A DNA stretch of 64,000 nucleotides, taken from positions 1 to 64,000 of the forward strand of contig NZ_FMCU01000020.1 in NCBI RefSeq assembly GCF_900091525.1, written 5' to 3'. The position numbers were made by a program, and so were the translations under genes. Source of the stretch: Micromonospora matsumotoense. Lineage in GTDB: Bacteria; Actinomycetota; Actinomycetes; Mycobacteriales; Micromonosporaceae. Under the pieces are notes generated by a model that worked only from the letters and a program-made list of their open reading frames with translations, was not told where the DNA came from and made no database searches. The stretch's first letter is position 1. Every line of letters begins with the position of its first letter. Below are positions 49,573 through 58,518 of this stretch, piece by piece.

Positions 49573-51140
49573 CCGTCACCGTCCTTGACGAGCGACAGCC
49601 GGGAGCGCCAGCAACCGGCTGACGAGCCGGCACCACTCGGCGCGAACACCACGTTGACCTGCGGGTTGCCGCTGGCCGCAGTGCGGATTCCGATGATCGT
49701 CGCGACCCGGAACGGGCCTTTCCCCGTCAATGTGCCGGCGCGGGCGATCTGGGTCTTGCTGCGGTCCACCAGCCGCGGCGCGTCGATGTTGAGCCCGCAG
49801 AGGAAGCTGCCGACGGTGACGACTGCGGCTTTCGTCCGGGCGGACGACCGGTTCAGGCCGGGTCCCACCGTGACGTCGCTGAGGATGCAGGCCCTGGTCA
49901 GGGGGAGGAGCTTTTCGAGGTCGAAACGGGTCGGCAGAGGCAGGCCGGGGTATCGGGGCACCCCTGCCGAGCTGCCGGCGGGCAGGAGCGGATCCGGATT
50001 CCTCATCGGCAATCCGGGGTAGGAAGGCGGCGGGGCGGTCCAGCGGAACCCCGTCGGCAGGGTCGTCCGGGAGGTCGTGCCCGACGAGTCGCTGTTGGCG
50101 CTGATCAGGCCGGCCAGCACCGCGATCGCGACCATCGCCCCCACGAGCAGACCCCACCCCCGGCCGGCCGGTTGCGGGCTGACCACCCGGGGCTTCGGGA
50201 TGATCCGGCGTACGGGGTCTGGACGTGCGGCGTTCCGGTGGGGCGGCTCCTGTTCCGTCGGGGGAGCAACCGGTTCCACCGGCGTCGGAGGTGTGCGGTG
50301 GATGCTCCGGTCCAGGGTGGGCAACCACTGCTCCGGAGCAGGCCGGCGTTGCGGGTCGGGGTCGAGACTCCGGCCGGCGAGGGTGAGCAGTTGCCGGTCG
50401 AGCCGCCGCCGGGCCCCGTCCGGATCGCGGGTCTGCTGGTCACCCGCGAACAGGCGCACCGCGAGCAGCCCGAACTTGAACGCGTCGGTGGCCGGCGTGG
50501 CCAGTTCCTCGGCGTCCGCATCCGGCACGTGCCACTCCGGGGTCTCGGCCTGTGCCAGCACCGAGTCGCCGTCGAGGCGCATCGCGTCGCAGTCGATGAA
50601 GTAGCACCGGGGCCGGGCGTCGAGGCTGAACAGCAGGTTGTTCGGCGACAGGTCGCCGACGCAGACGCCGAGCCGGTGCAGCAGGGTCAGCGCCTCGCCG
50701 GTGTCACGCAGCAGTTCGAGGCGCATCCGGTTGTCGATGTGCAGTCCACGGTCGCGCAGGTAGTCGTCGCTGTTCAGCAGGTACTGCACCTGTGCCAGGA
50801 CGGTGTCCGCCCCCCGCGGCAGTTGGATCCGGACGCGGAACCGGTCGGGTACCCGTGGCATCAGGAACCCACGGACCACACCCTCCTTGCGGACGATCGC
50901 GGTGGGCCAGGCGGCGAGACCGAGCAGCGCGTCCGCATCCGGTCCGGCGTCGGCGGCGAGCCGGACGAAGCGGTGCAACGTGGTGACGTCGACGTCGTCG
51001 ACGAACCGGGTCGCGTACTCCTTGTAGACCCACCGGGGATCCTCGGTGAGGGCGTACACCGTGCCCTGACCGCCGGCCCCGATACGGGTACGCGGACCGA
51101 GGGCGGACAGGCTCACCTCGGGCGGCAGCGGGCCGGTCAT
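49524..51140 (-). CDS. Membrane-anchored Ser/Thr protein kinase-like protein (TerY-P triad kinase)
   Basis: This 538-residue protein has a kinase domain (about 15-280): G-loop IGAGGQGTVYAL, Lys40 in WVYKEY, a catalytic loop VCVGDLSPNNLLF with Asp163 and Asn168, and the DFG equivalent YFIDCDAM with Asp183. The HRD motif reads VGD. A Pro-rich linker and one helix (about 329-348) follow, then an extracytoplasmic region of about 190 residues with four Cys and an SGAGSSAGCWRSRL segment. ATG 51140 overlaps the PP2C stop. With the adjoining phosphatase and vWA genes it resembles the TerY-P kinase-phosphatase-vWA triad. Confidence 0.85.
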   Translation of the reverse strand: MTGPLPPEVSLSALGPRTRIGAGGQGTVYALTEDPRWVYKEYATRFVDDVDVTTLHRFVRLAADAGPDADALLGLAAWPTAIVRKEGVVRGFLMPRVPDRFRVRIQLPRGADTVLAQVQYLLNSDDYLRDRGLHIDNRMRLELLRDTGEALTLLHRLGVCVGDLSPNNLLFSLDARPRCYFIDCDAMRLDGDSVLAQAETPEWHVPDADAEELATPATDAFKFGLLAVRLFAGDQQTRDPDGARRRLDRQLLTLAGRSLDPDPQRRPAPEQWLPTLDRSIHRTPPTPVEPVAPPTEQEPPHRNAARPDPVRRIIPKPRVVSPQPAGRGWGLLVGAMVAIAVLAGLISANSDSSGTTSRTTLPTGFRWTAPPPSYPGLPMRNPDPLLPAGSSAGVPRYPGLPLPTRFDLEKLLPLTRACILSDVTVGPGLNRSSARTKAAVVTVGSFLCGLNIDAPRLVDRSKTQIARAGTLTGKGPFRVATIIGIRTAASGNPQVNVVFAPSGAGSSAGCWRSRLSLVKDGDGYDVGSLSAPVRASCP

Positions 51141-51991
51141 GACAGCTCGGGCGACACCGGCCAGACGGCCAGCACCGTGCGGTCGTCGTCCCACGACCCG
51201 CCGGCGAAGTCGAGCATCCAGGCGAGCCGGGTCATCGCCGGAGGCGTGGCCAGCCCGTCGCCGAACAGCCGCCCGAGGTCCCCGGTGCCGTGGCCGAGCG
51301 GCTCGGCGAAGCCGTCGGTAGCCAGCACCAACACGTTGCCCTCCACGATCGCCACCTCCACCGGTTCGACCTCGGCGGGCACCCGGGGCAGGGCGGCGAC
51401 GCCGTCCGGGAGCAGCTCGTCCTGCGGGTCGGTCAGGGCGGCGAACAGCGGCTCCCAGGTGCCGTCGCGCAACCGCCAGGCGGTCGAGTCGCCGACCCGG
51501 ACCAGCTGGGCGACGGCCCGACCGGGGCCGTCGGGCCGGACGAGGGCGACGACCACGGTGCTGGCCAGCAGGGTCTCGGCCTGCTGCGGATCGCTGTCAC
51601 CCAGCTGCCGCCCGGCGTACTCCACCAGCGCCCAGCCCGCGCAGCGCAGCAGGTCGTGCCAGTCGACCGTGCCGTCGGCGCGCAGCAGGTAGTCGACGAC
51701 CGTCCGGCACACCATGGTGGCGCCCAGGTGGGACAGGGGGGCGTTGGAGACCCCGTCGGCCACCACCGCGATCACCGAACCGCCCACCGTGGCCAGGGCG
51801 AAATCATCCTGCCGGGGTACGCCGGACGCCCGGTGGCCGGGCCCGCGCACCGAGGCCGCCCGCACCTCGAAACCGCCCGCCGCCCAGCCGTCGATCACCG
51901 TGTCCGACCGGTACGGCTGCGTCTGTGGGGCGCGGGCCGACAACTGCGGGCCCGTGGCCCCGATCAACGGAGGCGCCCAGTCGAAGCTCAC
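51137..51991 (-). CDS. PP2C-family protein phosphatase
   Basis: This 284-residue phosphatase has PP2C metal-site motifs: VIAVVADGVSNAPLSHLGA (Asp-Gly) and VLVLATDGFAEPLG (second Asp), with a final WDDDRTVLAVW containing the closing Asp. The N-terminal RGPGHRASGVPRQDDFAL is the usual early Arg/Asp strand. GTG 51991 overlaps the vWA stop and its own stop overlaps the kinase start. It presumably reverses phosphorylation by the neighbouring kinase. Confidence 0.9.
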   Translation of the reverse strand: MSFDWAPPLIGATGPQLSARAPQTQPYRSDTVIDGWAAGGFEVRAASVRGPGHRASGVPRQDDFALATVGGSVIAVVADGVSNAPLSHLGATMVCRTVVDYLLRADGTVDWHDLLRCAGWALVEYAGRQLGDSDPQQAETLLASTVVVALVRPDGPGRAVAQLVRVGDSTAWRLRDGTWEPLFAALTDPQDELLPDGVAALPRVPAEVEPVEVAIVEGNVLVLATDGFAEPLGHGTGDLGRLFGDGLATPPAMTRLAWMLDFAGGSWDDDRTVLAVWPVSPELS

Positions 51992-52665
51992 ACCACGTCC
52001 ACGGCCATCCGGAAGCTGTCCGGCCGCTCCACGACCAGTTCCGCCGTGTCCCCGCCGACGGCCTGCCCCGACCGGATGACGCTGCGGGTCAGGGCGGTGC
52101 AGAACTCGGCGATCGCGAACCCCACCTCGACCCCTGGCGTCGCCACGAACGCGAACTCCGGCCGGGTCGCCACATGCAGGATCGTCTCGGCCCGCGCGTC
52201 ACCGATGCCACACGCGATGATGTTCGGCGCGGTCGGCGTGCGCTCCCGGTCGATCAATTCGGCATAGACCGGCTCCCACTCGCCGGGATCAGTCGGTTGC
52301 CCGTCGCTGAGGAAGAACACCGCCGGCCGGTGCACCGCGAAGCCCTCCCGCTTGAGGGCCCGCACATCGGCCGGAATCCGATCGATCAGCAGGCTGAACG
52401 CGACGCCGTAGGCGGTGCCGGAGCGCACCGAAAGCTGCGGCAGCGCAGTCTCGTTGCGCAGGTCGGACAGGGCGGAGTGAACGACCACGTCCTCGGAGAA
52501 CCCGATGATCGAAAAGCGGACCTTGGCCGCGGCGAGGGGTTCACGCAGCAGGGCGTCGTGCAGCGACTGCAGCCCCGCGTTCAGTTCGTCCACCACCGGT
52601 GTCATGGAGACGGACTCGTCCGCCACCAGATAGACCGGCAGCACCCGTCCGGCAGTCTCCGCCAT
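51988..52665 (-). CDS. TerY-like von Willebrand factor A domain protein
   Basis: This 225-residue single vWA domain has the MIDAS DxSxS in YLVADESVSMTPVVDELN (Asp16, Ser18, Ser20), the Thr in VRSGTAYGVAF, and FFLSDGQPTD with the distal Asp. TerY-type proteins have this exact simple architecture. It is the first gene of the vWA-PP2C-kinase operon, all with 4-bp overlaps. GGGGG precedes ATG 52665. The vWA domain may assemble phosphoproteins or metal complexes. The upstream gap (52666-52959) shows no gene. Confidence 0.88.
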   Translation of the reverse strand: MAETAGRVLPVYLVADESVSMTPVVDELNAGLQSLHDALLREPLAAAKVRFSIIGFSEDVVVHSALSDLRNETALPQLSVRSGTAYGVAFSLLIDRIPADVRALKREGFAVHRPAVFFLSDGQPTDPGEWEPVYAELIDRERTPTAPNIIACGIGDARAETILHVATRPEFAFVATPGVEVGFAIAEFCTALTRSVIRSGQAVGGDTAELVVERPDSFRMAVDVV

Positions 52666-52959
52666 GCGCACCCCCAACCGTCGCCAGTGGACAGGCCCAA
52701 CGTAGCACCGGCTGTCTATCTGAGGGTCGCGCTCGGTGTCGCCCTCGCCCGCGCCGGCGGGTGGTCCCGGCGGACAGGGAGGTCGCTCATCAGTGCCGCT
52801 GCGTCGCGCTGACCGCCATCGCGGCCAGCTGACGCCGGCCGTGGGGCGTCGCACCGCTCGACTCCAACGCGGTGGGACCGGTCCCGGGCGAGGGTGGAGC
52901 CGCCCACCGGTTGGTGCAATTCGTTGACAACCATCGATGTCATGTCGCACCGTTGACCC

Positions 52960-54195
52960 ATGGCAGGCATGCGCTCGTCCTCCCTGCGCCGCCGCGTGCG
53001 GCCCGGCCTGCTGGCCGCCGTCGTCTCGTCGATCGCGGTGCTCGGCGTCGGGCTGATCGCCGTACCGGCCGCCGGTGCCGGCACCGCGACGCCCGCCGGG
53101 CCGGTCGCCGGCAGCCACCCCGAGGTCGCCCCCATGCCCGCCGGTGCGGCGGGATCCCTCCCGGGGTCGGCCACGACACCCCCGTCCACGCCGACCCCGG
53201 CACCCACGGCGCCACCCACGACGCCGGACACCTCGCCCTTCCCGCCGAGCGCGCCCACGAACGTCACCGCCAGCCAGGTCCGGGCGGGGTCGGTCACCCT
53301 CACCTGGACGGCCGCGACGCCCGGCTGCTGCGCCATCGCCGGCTACGACATCATCTACTACATGGCCTTCGACGACGTCGTCGTGTCGGCCAGCGTCGGC
53401 AACGTCACCACCACCACGATCAGCAACTACATCCGCGCGGGCCAGCAGTACTCGTTCCGGGTCTCCGCCCGGGACGTCGTCGGCCACCGCTCCGCCTCGT
53501 CGAACACGGTGACCGTGGTGACCCCGGTGGCCGACACCGGCCCGGACACCACCCCACCGAGCGCTCCGCAGGACCTGACCCTGGGCGACGTGACCGACTC
53601 CACCGCCACGCTCTCCTGGTCACCGTCGACGGACGACGTCGGGGTGAGCGGCTACAACGTCTACCGCTTCGACGGCTGGTACACCTCGGTCCTGGTCGCC
53701 AGGGTGCCGGTGACGACGTACACCATCGCGCTCCCGACGTCGACGCCGCTGCGCAACCTGTTCTACGTGCGGGCCCGGGACGCGGCGGGCAACGTGTCGA
53801 TCGCCTCCAACACGGTCACCGCGCCGACGGTGCCCACCCCGCCGACCACGCCGCCGCCGACCACCCAGCCGCCGTCCACCTGTCGGGTGACCTACCAGAA
53901 CCAGTCCGAGTGGCAGGACGGGTTCGTCACCGTCGTGACGGTCCAGAACACCGCGACCGCTCCGGTCGACGGCTGGACGCTCACCTTCAGCTTCCGGGGC
54001 GACCAGCAGATCACCTCCGCGTGGAACGCCACGACCAGCCAGAACGGCGCCACGGTGACGGCCCGCAACGTCGACTGGAACCGCGTCCTCGCGGCGAACG
54101 GCTCCGCGAGCTTCGGCATCCAGGGGAGATGGGACGCCAGCAACGCGCCGCCGACCAGCTTCGTGCTCAACGGCGTCCCCTGCACCCTCGGGTGA
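52960..54195 (+). CDS. Secreted Fn3-Fn3-CBM2 protein without catalytic domain
   Basis: This 411-residue protein has a signal peptide (RRRVRPGLLAAVVSSIAVLG, cleavage near AGA), then a Thr/Pro-rich linker. Two fibronectin type III domains follow (about 90-185 starting APTNVTASQVRAGSVTLTWT, and about 195-285 starting APQDLTLGDVTDSTATLSWS). A second Pro-Thr linker leads to CBM2 (about 305-411, CRVTYQNQSEWQDGFVTVVT). No enzyme domain is seen. It may bind cellulose, xylan or chitin as a carbohydrate-binding scaffold. ATG 52969 is an alternative start. Confidence 0.85.
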   Translation: MAGMRSSSLRRRVRPGLLAAVVSSIAVLGVGLIAVPAAGAGTATPAGPVAGSHPEVAPMPAGAAGSLPGSATTPPSTPTPAPTAPPTTPDTSPFPPSAPTNVTASQVRAGSVTLTWTAATPGCCAIAGYDIIYYMAFDDVVVSASVGNVTTTTISNYIRAGQQYSFRVSARDVVGHRSASSNTVTVVTPVADTGPDTTPPSAPQDLTLGDVTDSTATLSWSPSTDDVGVSGYNVYRFDGWYTSVLVARVPVTTYTIALPTSTPLRNLFYVRARDAAGNVSIASNTVTAPTVPTPPTTPPPTTQPPSTCRVTYQNQSEWQDGFVTVVTVQNTATAPVDGWTLTFSFRGDQQITSAWNATTSQNGATVTARNVDWNRVLAANGSASFGIQGRWDASNAPPTSFVLNGVPCTLG

Positions 54196-54242
54196 GAGCA
54201 CACCGTCGAGACGCCCTCCGCATCCGGGCCCGGACCCGGGGG

Positions 54243-56681
54243 TCACGTCCGGGTGGGCTGCCGGGTACGCGGGTCGCCCTGCTGCACCGCCTCGACGGCG
54301 GCGAAGACGACGCCGATGACGCTCAGGAGCAGCAGTGAGACGACGGATGGCAGCGCGACGGTCAACGGCGCCAGTACGGTGACCACCCCCGCGCCGATGA
54401 GCCGGTGACGGCTGGTGGTCCGGAAGATCCGCAGCCAGAACATCTGATTGCTGAACAGGTACAACGCCACGCCGAGGAACAGCGTGTAGTGGCCCAGGAG
54501 GGCGCTGTCGCGGTCCTGGGACGCGGCAAGGGTCTGGTGCAGGCCGTAGGCGACCAGGACGATGCCCGCCACCATCGGCAGGTGCAGATAGGTGTAGGCG
54601 TCCCGCGCGGCACGCACCCGGCGGTCCCCCTCGTAGGCCGCCAGCGCAATTCTGGCCGCGTCGATGGCGGTGAAGTAGCTCCACCAGATGGTGCCGAGGG
54701 TCACCGCGGAGGCGACGACGACGACGAGGGTGGGCGCTGAGATCGGTTCGTCGTTGATGGCGACGCCGACGGAGAGGACCGCTTCGCCGAAGGCGATCAA
54801 CATGACCAGGGCGTGGCGGTCCGCCCAGTGACGGACCAGCCTGATCCGCCACAGCTGGTTGCCGGCCCAGTAACCGGCGACGTACTGCACGAGCAGCGCG
54901 ACGACCCAGAGCAGCGTCATGGCAGGGTGGCGGGCCACCCTGTCGGGGGCGACCACCTCGACACCGGCGATCACCATCAGGATCACGATGGTGATCGCCG
55001 TGCCGGCGAAACGACTGCCGGCTACCCGCAGGTCGGAGTTCTCGCGGACGATCTGCCGGAAGATCAATCCCTGCATCAGCTGGATGAAGATGTAACACCC
55101 GATGACCAGCAGTGGTCCGGGCAGGCTGTCGGGCAGGGGCACGAAGGCCTGCGGGATCGCCAGCCCGATCAGCAGCACCGCCGTCATGATGCCCGCCGTG
55201 CTCAGCCGCACCACCGTGCTGTCCTGCCGGACCGCGTTGGTGAGCCAGGTGTACGACGTCCAGGCCCACCAGAGCAGGGCCAGCAGGATCATGCCCTGGG
55301 CCAGCCCGAGCAGGGTCGGGAAGCGGTTCATCAGCGCGGTGACCTCGATGAAGGCGTACACGAACACGAGGTCGACAAAGAGCCCCCGGGGGTCGACCGC
55401 CCCGACGTCGGTGCCCTCTCCCTCGACCGACTCGTGGAGTTGGCGGTGCCGCTGCCGGAAGACGGTGTTGTCCAGCGCCACCATCGTGCAGGTGGCGACG
55501 ACCAGCACCACCAGCGCCTGCACCTCGGAGATCCGACCGACCACCGTCAGCAGCGCCAGCAGCAGCGCCACCGCCGTCAGCGGACCCCGGCCCAGCAGCC
55601 GGACCGCCCGCCACTCCACCGCGACGAGCGCTCCCAGATAGAGCAGCACGCCGCCGTACAGGATGGTGGTGCCGGCCGAGGGCCACGGGTGCGCGATCTC
55701 CTGGGTGGCGTGCGTGTTGAGGTGCTTGAGCCCCAGCGCGAAGAAGATCAACCCGCCGATCATGGGCAGGTGCAGCCCGCTGTAGACGTCGCGCCCGACC
55801 CTGGTGCGGTCTGTCCCGGCGCTGGCGTTCAGCGCACGTTCGATGATCACCTTGGCCAGGTCGAAGTAGCTCCACCACAGCGTGAAGACCACGGTGATGC
55901 CCAGCATGGCCCCGACGGCCAACTGGGGCGTCACCGGGCGGTCCACCCCGAGCCCTTCGCTGGCGCCGATCGAGATGATCGTCTCGCCGAGCGCGATGAG
56001 CACGATCAGGGCGTGCCGCTCGGCCAGGTGCCACGGCGAGACGACCTGCCAGCCGCCCTTGCTGGCCACCACGAGGATGAGAGAGTCGATCAGGAGAGCG
56101 ACCGCGAACAGCGCCACCTGCACCAGTGCGGCGTCGACGGTCGCCGGCAGCAGGGGCGGCACCAGGGCGGAGGCGAGCAGCACCAGCCCGCCGGCGATGA
56201 AGATCAACCATGCGGCGACCGCCGACCGCCGACCACCCTCGCCCCGATGACGGACGAACGTGAGGATGACCATGGCGGTCGCCCGGATCAGCAGATACCC
56301 ACAGATCAGTACCAGCGGGCCGGGCAGCCCGCCCTGCCGGTCGGTGAACGCCTCGGGTATCGCGACCCCGATCACCAGCAGGGCGGCGGCGATGCCGAGC
56401 ATGATCGGGGGCATGACCCCCCGGTCGAGGTGCACCACGTTGCCGAGCCAGACACACGGCGTCCAGCAGTGCCAGATGAGTAGGATCACGAGCACGCCCT
56501 GCACCAGCCCGAGGGGGCTGAAATGCTCGCCCATCAGCGTGGTGACGGCCAGGAACGCGAACACGAAGAGCAGATCGACGAAGAGTTCGACCCAGCTCAC
56601 ATCGCCGACGGCCCCGGGGTCACGGGCCACCAGCCGCCGCCCCCCGGCCGTCGGATGGGGCGCGGGATCATCCCTCCGCAC
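54243..56681 (-). CDS. Tandem-duplicated low-temperature-requirement A (LtrA) membrane protein
   Basis: This 812-residue protein, about twice the usual length, carries two complete LtrA domains. The first (about 25-400) has WVELFVDLLFVFAF and HLAERHALIVLIALGETIIS. The second (about 415-800) has LFVDLVFVYAFIEVTALM and WADRHALVMLIAFGEAVLSV. About 20 helices are predicted in total. LtrA was first linked to cold growth in Listeria; its molecular role is unclear. GTG 56681 is used, with GAGG about 9 bases upstream. Confidence 0.88.
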   Translation of the reverse strand: MRRDDPAPHPTAGGRRLVARDPGAVGDVSWVELFVDLLFVFAFLAVTTLMGEHFSPLGLVQGVLVILLIWHCWTPCVWLGNVVHLDRGVMPPIMLGIAAALLVIGVAIPEAFTDRQGGLPGPLVLICGYLLIRATAMVILTFVRHRGEGGRRSAVAAWLIFIAGGLVLLASALVPPLLPATVDAALVQVALFAVALLIDSLILVVASKGGWQVVSPWHLAERHALIVLIALGETIISIGASEGLGVDRPVTPQLAVGAMLGITVVFTLWWSYFDLAKVIIERALNASAGTDRTRVGRDVYSGLHLPMIGGLIFFALGLKHLNTHATQEIAHPWPSAGTTILYGGVLLYLGALVAVEWRAVRLLGRGPLTAVALLLALLTVVGRISEVQALVVLVVATCTMVALDNTVFRQRHRQLHESVEGEGTDVGAVDPRGLFVDLVFVYAFIEVTALMNRFPTLLGLAQGMILLALLWWAWTSYTWLTNAVRQDSTVVRLSTAGIMTAVLLIGLAIPQAFVPLPDSLPGPLLVIGCYIFIQLMQGLIFRQIVRENSDLRVAGSRFAGTAITIVILMVIAGVEVVAPDRVARHPAMTLLWVVALLVQYVAGYWAGNQLWRIRLVRHWADRHALVMLIAFGEAVLSVGVAINDEPISAPTLVVVVASAVTLGTIWWSYFTAIDAARIALAAYEGDRRVRAARDAYTYLHLPMVAGIVLVAYGLHQTLAASQDRDSALLGHYTLFLGVALYLFSNQMFWLRIFRTTSRHRLIGAGVVTVLAPLTVALPSVVSLLLLSVIGVVFAAVEAVQQGDPRTRQPTRT

Positions 56682-56785
56682 CGGCTAAGCCTCGCAAACC
56701 GGACACAGCTTGTCCCGCCAACCTCGATTAGCAGAGCAAACGGCCGAAGCTGAGAAGAAGTCACCAACGGGCGTACGGCACCGGG

Positions 56786-56825
56786 CCGGGCCGGTGCCCT
56801 CCCGCACGGGAGAGCACCGGCCCGG
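56786..56825 (-). terminator. Strong hairpin terminator downstream of the cutinase-like gene
   Basis: An 18-bp stem with one mismatch pairs 56786-56803 with 56808-56825 around a 4-base loop (arms contain GGCCGGTGC and GCACCGGCC). It lies about 65 bp past the stop of the minus-strand gene ending at 56891. Confidence 0.8.
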
Positions 56826-56890
56826 GCCCGGTGGAAACGGTGGACGTACCCGGTGGGTCAGGGGCCTGCCCGCCGGGTCGGTTCGGGCGG

Positions 56891-58300
56891 TCAGGCGAGG
56901 GGCGTGAGGGTGAACCGCTGGTTGGTCTGTCCGTGGCAGTCGTAGAGCTGGACCTGCGCCCCGTTGGCCGTGCTGTAGACGTCCAGGCACCGCCCGGACT
57001 GCGCACTGCTGATGGTGCCGTTGGAGTTGAGGTTCCACTGCTGGTTGGTCTGACTGTGGCAGCCGTAGATCTGGACCGCCGCGCCGTTGCCGGAACCCGC
57101 CGCGTCCAGACACATGTCGCCGTACACCCGTAGTTGCTTGTTCGAGGTGTACGTCCACGACTGGTTGGCCTGCCGGTTGCAGTCCCAGAGCTGCACCCGG
57201 GTGCCGTTGGCGCGGGAGGCGTTGGGCACGTCGAGGCACCGGTTGGACTGCGCGCCGACGATCAGGCTGGCGGTGCCGGGCGGGTTGCTGGTCGGCGACG
57301 TGGTCGGGGTCGGCGGCGGGGTGTCCGACGGCGTCGGCGGCGGGGTGGTCGGTACCGGGGGCAGCAGCGGGCACGTGCTGCGGTAGCTGACCACGCCGCT
57401 GTTGTCCGCCAGCGGGCAGAGGAACTGGCTGTACCGGGCGTCGTTGTCGACGAACATCTTGAGGAACGGCAGCATGGTCCGGATCAGCACCGGGTTCGAC
57501 CGGCCGACCATGAACCCGTGGTCGGCGCCCGCGACCTCCAGGTAGGCGCTCTCGGTCGTGGCCGGGAGGCTGTTGTAGAGGCCGGTGGCGTAGGACGGGG
57601 TGACCACCGTGTCCGCCTGCCCGGCGAAGACCATCGTGGGCACCCGGTCGTTGGCCAGGTTCGACGACGGCGAGTACGGCGCGATGCCGACCGTCGCCTT
57701 CAACGACGAGCGCCGGATGGCCGCGCTCAGCGCCCCACCGCCACCCATCGAGTGACCGGAGACGGCCAGCCGGTTGGGGTCGACCCGGTCGCGTACCGGG
57801 CTCTGCTGGACCAGGTAGTCCAGCGCGGCGAGCAGCTGGGTGCCCCGGGCCGTGTCGAAGTCGTTACGGCTGTTGGTCTCGATGCCGATCACGACGAAGC
57901 CGTGGGAGGCCAGCCACGGCCCCATCCAGGCCAGCTCGACCGAGAACAGCGCGGTGTAGCCGGGCGAGATCGCGATCGCGCCGAAGGTGCCCTGGCTGGT
58001 GTCGGTCGGGTAGTAGATCCGGCCGCCGTTGAAGCCGTACCCGGTCGGGACGGCGACCGAGGTGTTGGCGAAGGGGCCGTTCACGGCCGCGACGCTGCTC
58101 CGGGTGGGGTCGGGCCCCCGCTGGTACGGGTTGTCGGCGGCCGACGCCGAACCGGTCGCCACCGTCATGGTGAACAACCCGACGACGGCGGCGGCGATCC
58201 CGGCCGCGACGAGCGTGAACAGTTTTCCCCGACGGCGGGGGGACACCCGGCCGGGGTGGGTGTGCTCCGGGGGCGGGGAGTGTGGTGCGTGTCCTCGCAC
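56891..58300 (-). CDS. PETase/cutinase-like polyester hydrolase fused to a ricin-type lectin (CBM13)
   Basis: This 469-residue secreted protein has a long signal region (RRRGKLFTLVAAGIAAAVVG, cleavage near residue 55). The alpha/beta-hydrolase domain (about 56-312) closely tracks actinobacterial cutinases such as TfCut2: start ADNPYQRGPDPTRSSV, ISPGYTALFS (oxyanion Tyr115), nucleophile SGHSMGGGG (Ser184, Met185), FAGQADTVV (Asp230), AGADHGFM (His261), FVDNDARYSQFLCP, and the closing Cys pair. The subsite Trp of PETases is Tyr209 (IAPYSPSS). A Pro-Thr linker leads to a three-repeat ricin B domain (about 345-469; NQSW, NQQW, NQRF). GTG 58300 is 8 bases from AGGAGG. Confidence 0.9.
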   Translation of the reverse strand: MRGHAPHSPPPEHTHPGRVSPRRRGKLFTLVAAGIAAAVVGLFTMTVATGSASAADNPYQRGPDPTRSSVAAVNGPFANTSVAVPTGYGFNGGRIYYPTDTSQGTFGAIAISPGYTALFSVELAWMGPWLASHGFVVIGIETNSRNDFDTARGTQLLAALDYLVQQSPVRDRVDPNRLAVSGHSMGGGGALSAAIRRSSLKATVGIAPYSPSSNLANDRVPTMVFAGQADTVVTPSYATGLYNSLPATTESAYLEVAGADHGFMVGRSNPVLIRTMLPFLKMFVDNDARYSQFLCPLADNSGVVSYRSTCPLLPPVPTTPPPTPSDTPPPTPTTSPTSNPPGTASLIVGAQSNRCLDVPNASRANGTRVQLWDCNRQANQSWTYTSNKQLRVYGDMCLDAAGSGNGAAVQIYGCHSQTNQQWNLNSNGTISSAQSGRCLDVYSTANGAQVQLYDCHGQTNQRFTLTPLA

Positions 58301-58454
58301 TATCGGTACCTCCTGGTGGTGGGTGGTGGGTGGGCGGCCCGGTCGGGTGCCCGACCGGGCCGGCGTCCATCCGGCAGGGCAGTTGGTACCGCCCCTGTTA
58401 ACGTTCACGGTTATCGATGGGTTTCAGGTTGGCAGGTAATCCCGGGGTTTTCAA

Positions 58455-58490
58455 CCGGTAGTTTCGAGCAGGTGACCCGATAGTTTCGGG
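58455..58490. promoter_or_regulatory. Two direct repeats in the cutinase-like gene promoter
   Basis: CCGGTAGTTTCG at 58455-58466 and CCGATAGTTTCG at 58477-58488 are near-identical and 22 bp apart, about two helical turns. The second sits in a partial palindrome with arms CCCGA/TCGGG. They lie 150-190 bp upstream of GTG 58300 and could be activator or repressor sites. Confidence 0.5.
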
Positions 58491-58518
58491 ACGTCGCCTG
58501 GACCGGGTGGTAGCGAAG

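Noticed and set aside
54224..54239. Hairpin between the convergent CBM2 and LtrA genes
   Set aside because: The stem is only five base pairs of pure GC, which is frequent by chance here.
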